A stretch of 64,000 nt of DNA from positions 60,895 to 124,894 of the forward strand of contig JAUYQP010000014.1 of the NCBI GenBank assembly GCA_030697205.1. Direction: 5' to 3'. Below the pieces are notes generated by a model that saw only the letters and a program-made list of their open reading frames with translations, was not told the DNA's origin and searched no databases. Made by a program: the position numbers and the translations under genes. Position 1 is the first letter of the stretch, and each line of letters opens with the position of its first letter. Positions 56,664-64,000 of the stretch are shown here, piece after piece. This DNA is from Mycobacteriales bacterium (GTDB taxonomy: Bacteria; Actinomycetota; Actinomycetes; Mycobacteriales; SCTD01).

Positions 56664-57865
56664 CCGTCCCCCGCGTCGTCCTCGCCTACTCGGGAGGCCT
56701 CGACACGTCCGTCGCCATCGGCTGGATCAAGGACCTGACCGGTGCCGAGGTCATCGCCGTGGCCGCCGACGTCGGCCAGGGCGGTGAGGACCTCGAGGTC
56801 ATCCGCCAGCGGGCGCTCGACTGCGGTGCGGTCGAGGCCGTCGTCGCGGACGTCCGCGACGAGTACGCCGACGAGTACTGCCTGCCGGCGCTGCAGGCCA
56901 ACGCGCTCTACATGGGCCGCTACCCGCTCGTGTCCGCTCTCAGCAGGCCGCTCATCGTCAAGCACATGGTCGCCGCGGCCCGTCAGCACGGCGCGACCGT
57001 GCTCGCCCACGGCTGCACGGGCAAGGGCAACGACCAGGTCCGCTTCGAGGTCGGCATCGGCGCGCTGGCCCCCGAGATGTCGGTGATGGCGCCGGTCCGC
57101 GACTCCGGCATGACCCGCGACAAGGCCATCGCCTTCGCGGAGCAGCACGGCCTGCCGATCGACGTCAACAAGAAGTCGCCGTACTCCATCGACCAGAACG
57201 TCTGGGGCCGTGCGGTCGAGACCGGCTTCCTCGAGGACCCGTGGAACGGCCCGATCGAGGACGTCTACGACTACACCCAGGCGCCGGGCACGGCGAGCGG
57301 TCCCGACGAGCTCGTCCTGACCTTCACCCACGGTGTCCCGACCGCGATCGACGGCCGGCCCGTGACGGTGCTCCAGGCCATCGAAGAGCTCAACCGCCGT
57401 GCCGGGGCCCAGGGGGTCGGCCGGCTCGACATGGTGGAGGACCGCCTCGTGGGCATCAAGAGCCGTGAGGTCTACGAGGTCCCCGGGGCGCAGGTGCTCA
57501 TCACCGCCCACCAGGAGATGGAGAACCTCACCGTCGAGCGCGACCTGGCCCGCTTCAAGCGCACCGTCGAGCAGCGCTGGGCCGAGCTGGTCTACGACGG
57601 CCTGTGGTTCTCCCCGCTCAAGCGCGCCCTCGACGCCTTCATCGCGTCGTCGCAGCAGCACGTCTCGGGCGAGGTCCGCCTGGTCCTGTCGCACGGCACC
57701 TGCACCGTCACCGGCCGGCGCTCCGACGCGACGCTCTACGACTACGAGCTCGCGACCTACGACACCGGCGACACCTTCGACCAGAGCCTCGCCAAGGGCT
57801 TCGTCGAGCTGTGGGGCATGCCGTCCAAGATCGCCGCTCAGCGCGACCAGCGGCTCGCGACGTGA
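56660..57865 (+). CDS. argG: Argininosuccinate synthase
   Basis: ATP-dependent joining of citrulline and aspartate. The 401-residue product has [19 protein letters not shown] (PP-loop), [16 protein letters not shown] and [26 protein letters not shown] 56660 in a GTGA overlap with argR. argH follows by GTGA overlap. Confidence 0.97.
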   Translation: MTVPRVVLAYSGGLDTSVAIGWIKDLTGAEVIAVAADVGQGGEDLEVIRQRALDCGAVEAVVADVRDEYADEYCLPALQANALYMGRYPLVSALSRPLIVKHMVAAARQHGATVLAHGCTGKGNDQVRFEVGIGALAPEMSVMAPVRDSGMTRDKAIAFAEQHGLPIDVNKKSPYSIDQNVWGRAVETGFLEDPWNGPIEDVYDYTQAPGTASGPDELVLTFTHGVPTAIDGRPVTVLQAIEELNRRAGAQGVGRLDMVEDRLVGIKSREVYEVPGAQVLITAHQEMENLTVERDLARFKRTVEQRWAELVYDGLWFSPLKRALDAFIASSQQHVSGEVRLVLSHGTCTVTGRRSDATLYDYELATYDTGDTFDQSLAKGFVELWGMPSKIAAQRDQRLAT

Positions 57866-59277
57866 CCGAGCGCACCAGCCTGTGGGGCGGCCGGTTCGAG
57901 GGCGGCCCTGCCGAGGCCCTCGCCCGGCTGTCGGTCAGCGTCCACTTCGACTGGCGGCTCGCGCCCTACGACCTGCTGTCGTCCAAGGCCCACGCACGGG
58001 TGCTCCACCGCGCCGGCCTGCTGGACGACACCGAGCTCACCCGCATGCTCGGCGCCCTCGACGACCTGCGCGAGGAGGTCCGGGCCGGCCAGTTCCGGCC
58101 GACCTTCGACGACGAGGACGTCCACACCGCGCTCGAGCGCGGCCTGCTGGAGAAGCTCGGCTCGCTCGGCGGCAAGCTGCGCGCCGGCCGCTCGCGCAAC
58201 GACCAGGTCGCGACCGACCTGCGCCTCTACCTGCGCGACCACGGCCGCGCCGTCGTCGGCCGCGTCGCCGAGCTCGAGAGCGCGCTGGTGGAGCTCGCCG
58301 CCCAGCACCTCGACACCCCGGCTCCCGGCATGACCCATCTGCAGCACGCCCAGCCGGTGCTGTTCGGCCACCAGCTGCTCGCCCACGTCCAGGCCCTCGC
58401 CCGCGACGTCCACCGCCTCCGCGACTGGGACCTGCGCGCGTCGGTCTCCCCGCTGGGCTCCGGCGCCCTGGCCGGCTCGTCGCTGCCGGTCGACCCGATC
58501 TCCACCGCGGCCGAGCTCGGCTTCGGCAGCGCCGCCCCCAACTCCATGGACGCCGTGTCCGACCGCGACTTCGTCGCCGAGTTCCTGTTCTGCGCGGCGC
58601 TGCTCGGGGTCCACCTCTCCCGCTACGGCGAGGAGGTCGTGCTCTGGAACTCCACGGAGTTCGGCTGGGTCACCCTCGATGACGCCTTCTCGACCGGCTC
58701 GTCGATCATGCCGCAGAAGAAGAACCCCGACGTGGCCGAGCTCGCCCGCGGCAAGGCGGGTCGGCTGATCGGTCACGTCGCCGGCTCGCTCGCCATGCTG
58801 AAGGGCCTGCCGCTGACCTACGACCGCGACATGCAGGAGGCGCAGGAGCCCTGCTTCGACGCGGTCGAGACGCTGCTGCTCGTTCTGCCCGCGCTGGCCG
58901 GGATGACCTCGACGATGACCGTCAACGCCGACCGCCTCGAGGCGACCGCGGCCGACGGCTTCGCGCTGGCCACCGACGTCGCCGAGCTGCTCGTGAAGAA
59001 CGGCGTGCCCTTCCGCGACGCCCACGAGGCCGTCGGTCACCTCGTCGTGTGGTGCACCGTCAACGGCAAGGACATGCACGAGCTCACCGACGCCGAGCTC
59101 GCGCACGTCTCGCCGCACCTCACGCCCGACGTCCGTGACGTGCTCGACGTCCGCGGGGCCATCGCGGCCCGTGACGGCCACGGCGGCACCGCGCCCGTCC
59201 GGGTCGCGGAGCAGCTCGAGGTGCTGCGCATCGAGGTCGAGTCCCACCGGCGCTGGGCGATGTCCACCCCCGAGTGA
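57862..59277 (+). CDS. argH: Argininosuccinate lyase
   Basis: Final step, releasing arginine and fumarate. The 471-residue product has [55 protein letters not shown] with the active-site His, and the mobile signature loop [20 protein letters not shown] with the catalytic Ser. GTG in a GTGA overlap with argG; mpg follows the same way. Confidence 0.97.
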   Translation: MTERTSLWGGRFEGGPAEALARLSVSVHFDWRLAPYDLLSSKAHARVLHRAGLLDDTELTRMLGALDDLREEVRAGQFRPTFDDEDVHTALERGLLEKLGSLGGKLRAGRSRNDQVATDLRLYLRDHGRAVVGRVAELESALVELAAQHLDTPAPGMTHLQHAQPVLFGHQLLAHVQALARDVHRLRDWDLRASVSPLGSGALAGSSLPVDPISTAAELGFGSAAPNSMDAVSDRDFVAEFLFCAALLGVHLSRYGEEVVLWNSTEFGWVTLDDAFSTGSSIMPQKKNPDVAELARGKAGRLIGHVAGSLAMLKGLPLTYDRDMQEAQEPCFDAVETLLLVLPALAGMTSTMTVNADRLEATAADGFALATDVAELLVKNGVPFRDAHEAVGHLVVWCTVNGKDMHELTDAELAHVSPHLTPDVRDVLDVRGAIAARDGHGGTAPVRVAEQLEVLRIEVESHRRWAMSTPE

Positions 59278-59873
59278 GCCACCCCCTCACCGGACCGGTC
59301 GAGCAGGTCGCCCCGCGGCTGCTCGGCGCGACGCTGTCGCTCGGCGGCATCGCGGTGCGCCTCACCGAGGTCGAGGCCTACGCCGGCACCGGTGAGGACC
59401 CGGGCTCCCACGCCCACCGCGGCCTGACCCCGCGCAACGCCGTGATGTTCGGGCCCGCCGGTCGGGCCTACGTCTACTTCAGCTACGGCATGCACTGGTG
59501 CCTCAACGTCGTCACCGGCCCCGAGGGCCGCGCCGCCGCGGTGCTGCTGCGCGCCGGCGAGGTCGTCGAGGGGCTCGACCTCGCCCGCGTCCGCCGACCG
59601 GGGGTGCGCGACCGCGACCTGTGCCGCGGTCCCGCTCGGCTGTGCCGCACGCTCGGGGTCGACGGCGCGTACGACGGCAAGGACCTGCTCGACGCCGCGT
59701 CCCCGCTGCGACTGCTGCTCGCGCCGATCGCGCGGACGGGGGTGCTGACCGGTCCACGGGTCGGGGTCGCGGGGGAGGGGGCACCCACCCCGTGGCGGTT
59801 CTGGCTCCCCGACGAGCCGACCGTCAGCCCCTACCGCGCGGCCGTGCGACGGGTCCGTAGGGTCGGGCCATGA
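59274..59873 (+). CDS. mpg: DNA-3-methyladenine glycosylase (AAG/MPG type)
   Basis: Removes alkylated purines from DNA. The 199-residue AAG-family protein has [20 protein letters not shown] with the catalytic Glu, [20 protein letters not shown] and [15 protein letters not shown]. Coupled to argH by GTGA and to an SDR gene by ATGA overlap; a common position after argH in Actinobacteria. Confidence 0.95.
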   Translation: MSHPLTGPVEQVAPRLLGATLSLGGIAVRLTEVEAYAGTGEDPGSHAHRGLTPRNAVMFGPAGRAYVYFSYGMHWCLNVVTGPEGRAAAVLLRAGEVVEGLDLARVRRPGVRDRDLCRGPARLCRTLGVDGAYDGKDLLDAASPLRLLLAPIARTGVLTGPRVGVAGEGAPTPWRFWLPDEPTVSPYRAAVRRVRRVGP

Positions 59874-60604
59874 GGCTCCAGGGACAGGTCGGGGTCGTCA
59901 CCGGCGCCGGTCGTGGCATCGGGCGCGTGATCGCCACCGCGCTCGCCGCCGAGGGCATGCGGCTGACGCTCGTGGCCCGCACCGGCGCACAGGTCCGCTC
60001 TCTGGCCGAGGAGCTCGAGCGCGACCACGGCGCCCGGGTCCTGCCGGTCGCCGCCGACGTCACCGACCCCGCAGCGGTCGACCGCCTCGTCATGCACACC
60101 GAGCAGCAGCTCGGTCCCGTCGACCTGCTCGTCAACAACGCCGCGCGCATCGAGAGCGCCGAGCTGCCGTTCTGGGAGTCCGACCGCGACGAGCTGTGGT
60201 CGGTCGTCGAGACCAACCTGCGCGGGCCGCTGCTCATGACCCGCGCGCTGCTGCCCCCGATGGTCGGCCGCGGCCGCGGCCACGTCGTCACCCTCACCAG
60301 CCGCGCCCGCGCCGCGACCCGCACCGGCACCTACACCGGCTACGCCGTGTCCAAGCGCGCGCTGACCGTGCTCACCGAGTCGCTCACCGCGCCCCTGGCC
60401 GGCACCGGTGTCGTCGTCCTCGACGTCCTGCCCGGCCTGGTCCGCACCGAGATGACCCTGTCGATGCCGGTCTGGGACGGCACCACCGAGTGGGACGACG
60501 CCGCCTGGACCGCCCGCACCGTCGTCGACGCCGCCCTCGGGCTCCACGACGGCGCCCACGGCAGCCTGCTCGACGCTCGCGCCCTCCACCGCCCCACCCC
60601 CTGA
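59870..60604 (+). CDS. Short-chain dehydrogenase/reductase
   Basis: A 244-residue classical SDR: cofactor-binding [19 protein letters not shown], acid/NNAARI, and the active-site segment [14 protein letters not shown] with YAVSKRAL (Tyr-x3-Lys; a Ser lies 14 residues before the Tyr, one more than usual). Substrate unknown; NADP preference is suggested by the Arg after the first Gly-rich turn. ATG start overlapping mpg. A GC hairpin follows its stop directly. Confidence 0.88.
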   Translation: MRLQGQVGVVTGAGRGIGRVIATALAAEGMRLTLVARTGAQVRSLAEELERDHGARVLPVAADVTDPAAVDRLVMHTEQQLGPVDLLVNNAARIESAELPFWESDRDELWSVVETNLRGPLLMTRALLPPMVGRGRGHVVTLTSRARAATRTGTYTGYAVSKRALTVLTESLTAPLAGTGVVVLDVLPGLVRTEMTLSMPVWDGTTEWDDAAWTARTVVDAALGLHDGAHGSLLDARALHRPTP

Positions 60605-60609
60605 CCCGC

Positions 60610-60629
60610 CCCCCGTCGCGCGGCGGGGG
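60610..60629. terminator. Terminator-like hairpin after the SDR gene
   Basis: CCCCCGTC (60610-60617) pairs with GGCGGGGG (60622-60629) around GCGC, with one G-T pair. It ends the argC-to-SDR run and precedes tyrS. Confidence 0.55.
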
Positions 60630-60667
60630 AGCGCAACCCGGTGGCGCCCGTACGGGAGGATCACCGG

Positions 60668-62011
60668 GTGACCGAGCCGCTCCGTGACCCCGACCCGTCG
60701 ACCCTCCCCACCGTCCTTCCCACCGTCTTTCCCACGGTGGCCCCCGTGGCCGACGTGCTGGCCGACCTCGAGTGGCGCGGGTTGCTCGCACAGACCACCG
60801 ACCGCGACGCCCTGGCCAAGGACCTCGGCGACGGGATCACGCTCTACTGCGGCTTCGACCCCACCGCTGACAGCCTTCACCTCGGCAACTGCGTCCCGCT
60901 GTTCGCGCTGCGCCGCTTCCAGCTCGCCGGCCACCGGCCGATCGCGCTCGCCGGCGGCGCCACCGGCTTCATCGGCGACCCGAGCGGCCGGTCCTCCGAG
61001 CGCACCCTGCTCGACGCCGACACCCTCGCCGCGCGGGTCGTGGTCCTGCAGGCGCAGATGGCCCGTTTCCTCGACTTCGCCGACGGGCCGAGCGGCGCGA
61101 TCATGGCCGACAACCTCGACTGGACGAAGGACCTGTCCGTCATCGACTTCCTGCGCGACGTCGGCAAGCACTTCCCGGTCAACCAGATGCTCGCGCGCGA
61201 GTCCGTCAGCGCCCGTCTCGCGGGTGGGGGCCTGTCGTTCACCGAGTTCAGCTACCAGCTGCTGCAGTCCCTCGACTTCGTCGAGCTCCACCGCCGCCAT
61301 GGCTGCCGGCTGCAGGTCGGCGGCAACGACCAGTGGGGCAACATCACCGCCGGCCTCGACCTGCTGCGCCGCGTCGACGGCGCGCACGCCCACGCCCTGA
61401 CCTTCCCGCTCGTCACCGACGCCTCCGGCGGCAAGATCGGCAAGAGCACTGGCGGCGGCAGCGTCTGGCTCGACCCGGCCATGACCTCGCCGTACGCGCT
61501 CTACCAGTTCCTGCTCAACGTCGACGACCGCGACGCCGGCACCTACCTGCGCCTGCTCACCTTCGTCGGGCGCGAGGAGGTGGAGGCCCTCGACGCCGCC
61601 ACCGCCGAGCGCCCACAGGCCCGCAGCGCCCAGAAGCGGCTCGCCGCCGAGCTCGTCGCGCTCGTCCACGGGTCCGACGAGCTGGTGCGGGTCCAGCGCG
61701 CGAGCGCGGCGCTGTTCGGCGGGGGTGCCCTCAGCGAGCTCGACGAGGCCACGCTCGGAGCGGCTCTCGCGGAGGCGCCGAGCACCGCTGTGCCGACAGG
61801 CACGACCCCGGCGTACGACGAGATGCTCGCCGCCGCGCTCGGTCTGTCGCGGTCGGAGGCCCGTCGTGCCGTGAAGGAGGGCGGGGCCTACCTCAACAAC
61901 GTCAAGGTCACCGATCCCGAGCTCGTCCCGGGGGAGTCCGACTGGCTGCACGGCCGCTTCCTCGTCCTGCGCCGCGGTAAGCGCACCGTCGGCGTCGCTC
62001 AGCGCGGCTGA
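60668..62011 (+). CDS. tyrS: Tyrosyl-tRNA synthetase
   Basis: Class I synthetase. The 447-residue product has YCGFDPTADSLHLGNCVPL (HIGH box as HLGN), VGGNDQWGNITAGLDLL, KIGKSTGGGSVWLD (KMSKS box as KIGKS), and a C-terminal S4-like RNA-binding domain (SRSEARRAVKEGGAYLNNVKV). The N-terminus carries LPTV/FPTV repeats. Start GTG 60668 is seven bases after GGGAGGA; no earlier in-frame start has this. Confidence 0.97.
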   Translation: MTEPLRDPDPSTLPTVLPTVFPTVAPVADVLADLEWRGLLAQTTDRDALAKDLGDGITLYCGFDPTADSLHLGNCVPLFALRRFQLAGHRPIALAGGATGFIGDPSGRSSERTLLDADTLAARVVVLQAQMARFLDFADGPSGAIMADNLDWTKDLSVIDFLRDVGKHFPVNQMLARESVSARLAGGGLSFTEFSYQLLQSLDFVELHRRHGCRLQVGGNDQWGNITAGLDLLRRVDGAHAHALTFPLVTDASGGKIGKSTGGGSVWLDPAMTSPYALYQFLLNVDDRDAGTYLRLLTFVGREEVEALDAATAERPQARSAQKRLAAELVALVHGSDELVRVQRASAALFGGGALSELDEATLGAALAEAPSTAVPTGTTPAYDEMLAAALGLSRSEARRAVKEGGAYLNNVKVTDPELVPGESDWLHGRFLVLRRGKRTVGVAQRG

Positions 62012-62021
62012 GCCCTGCGGA

Positions 62022-62047
62022 GCCCCCATGGCGGGCCACGCGGGGGC
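62022..62047 (+). terminator. tyrS terminator
   Basis: GCCCCC (62022-62027) and GGGGGC (62042-62047), with an inner TGGC/GCCA, followed by CTCTCGGTGT. It separates tyrS from the rRNA promoter region (62048-62654), which holds no gene. Confidence 0.6.
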
Positions 62048-62139
62048 CTCTCGGTGTGACGACTGAGGCTCCGGTGTCCAGCGGACACGCCGCAGTGCCC
62101 CGAAACGCGCGGTTGTGCCCCTGCTCACGACCCCGGGAT

Positions 62140-62168
62140 TTGACTCGCCCGTCGATCCCTCGTAACTT
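62140..62168 (+). promoter_or_regulatory. Upstream rRNA promoter (P1)
   Basis: TTGACT (62140-62145) and TAACTT (62163-62168) are separated by 17 bases, a near-consensus vegetative promoter about 490 bases before 16S. Confidence 0.6.
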
Positions 62169-62346
62169 CTGCATCGCCGCCGGAGCACCGGACAGCAGCG
62201 GGAACACGAGTCGCTCACCGATCCAGTCAAGGATCACCGAGGACGACGAGCTGCAGTACGGACCGCCGGCCCCTCGCTCCACCGGAACCCCACGACTGCG
62301 TCGTGTCCGGGAACGAGGGTGGGCTCGACCCGCCAGACCGCAAGGT

Positions 62347-62375
62347 TTGACAGGAAGAACAAGCCCTAGTAGATT
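62347..62375 (+). promoter_or_regulatory. Main rRNA promoter (P2)
   Basis: Consensus TTGACA (62347-62352), 17-base spacer, TAGATT (62370-62375). Transcription would begin near 62382, some 270 bases before 16S. The strongest promoter in the window. Confidence 0.75.
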
Positions 62376-62425
62376 AAGCGAGTTGCCCCGAGAACGGCCG
62401 AGAGGCCCGGACCGGTGAGCGTCCG

Positions 62426-62450
62426 TTCCTTGAGAACTCAACAGCGTGCC
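62426..62450 (+). promoter_or_regulatory. boxA-like antitermination element of the rRNA leader
   Basis: A TTGAGAACTCAACAGCGTG-type sequence resembles the antitermination leader element of actinobacterial rRNA operons, where NusB/NusE would act. A GTGCC/GGCAC hairpin (62459-62478) follows, and CAGAC-TTCG-GTCTG (62624-62637) lies just before 16S as a likely processing stem. Confidence 0.6.
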
Positions 62451-62654
62451 GAAAGTCAGTGCCATACATATCCGGCACGGCAGGGAGACGACCCGTTCGG
62501 GTTGGTCACTTCCGCGACCGGATGCATTTGGTGAACAATGGACAACTACAAGCTAGTTGACTCTTGGGATCCAGCATCAGCTGACCTCCGTCAGGGAGGC
62601 AGCGACTCTCTAGCTGACGCCATCAGACTTCGGTCTGGCGGTTGTCGTAGAACC

Positions 62655-64000
<1,346 letters not shown>

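Overview
High-GC Actinomycetota chromosome. The evidence is GC-rich codon use, heavy GTG start use, and actinobacterial marker genes: BldD, the mycobacterial-type integration host factor mIHF, an apparently helicase-dead PriA, a PH-domain/hisG neighbourhood, and an argCJBDFRGH-mpg-tyrS-16S rRNA order. The 16S rRNA at the right end is actinobacterial in style. I cannot name a genus from the sequence alone. Most of the window is housekeeping metabolism packed into long, translationally coupled operons, where successive genes share ATGA, GTGA or TGATG junctions.

Layout. 1-5.9 kb: the shikimate genes aroB and aroQ are interrupted by accessory modules: a Phd-type antitoxin at the left edge, an AAA ATPase/TOPRIM-like (DUF4276) pair immediately ahead of aroB, a ribbon-helix-helix/Doc pair coupled to aroQ, a VapBC pair, and an unrecognised protein. 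5.9-7.5 kb: efp, nusB and convergent bldD. 7.7-18.1 kb: a nine-gene pyrimidine operon (pyrR-pyrB-pyrC-orf-carA-carB-pyrK-pyrD-pyrF) led by a PyrR-binding hairpin that overlaps the pyrR ribosome-binding site. 18.1-20.5 kb: a divergent membrane GGDEF-EAL protein. 20.6-31.8 kb: mihF-gmk-rpoZ-coaBC-lipoprotein, then metK, priA, def-fmt-rsmB, rpe and a REC-GGDDF response regulator. 31.9-40.6 kb: ribD-ribE-ribBA-ribH, hisG, a DMT transporter, a PH protein, a PBP4-type dacB, a hydrolase and an SseB protein. 40.6-48 kb: DUF1844, infC-rpmI-rplT-rRNA methyltransferase, a histidine kinase, pheST. 48-50.5 kb: a secreted subtilisin. 50.5-59.3 kb: the arginine operon argCJBD-(response regulator)-argFRGH. 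59.3-62 kb: mpg, an SDR and tyrS. 62.1-64 kb: rRNA promoters, leader and a partial 16S gene.

How the genes work together. The pyr and arg operons are complete pathway units carrying their own regulators: PyrR with an RNA hairpin, and ArgR with an AT-rich operator/promoter. Cyclic-di-GMP signalling is represented three times: BldD with an intact ligand motif, a GGDEF-EAL enzyme with both active sites intact, and a receiver-GGDDF protein with a changed signature. Several genes (efp, vapB, priA, def, rpe, a hydrolase, argC) have a TAnnnT -10 element about 6-9 bases ahead of the start codon and no Shine-Dalgarno sequence, the pattern of leaderless transcripts.

Most noteworthy: the accessory modules inside the aro region, including a Doc-like toxin whose Fic-core histidine is lysine; two apparent CTG start codons in CTGA overlaps (fmt and the SpoU-type methyltransferase) and an ATC start for infC; an eight-codon relay ORF between argD and a response regulator inside the arginine operon; and a lipoprotein gene whose N-terminal coding region carries a nested palindrome plus four 15-bp repeats.
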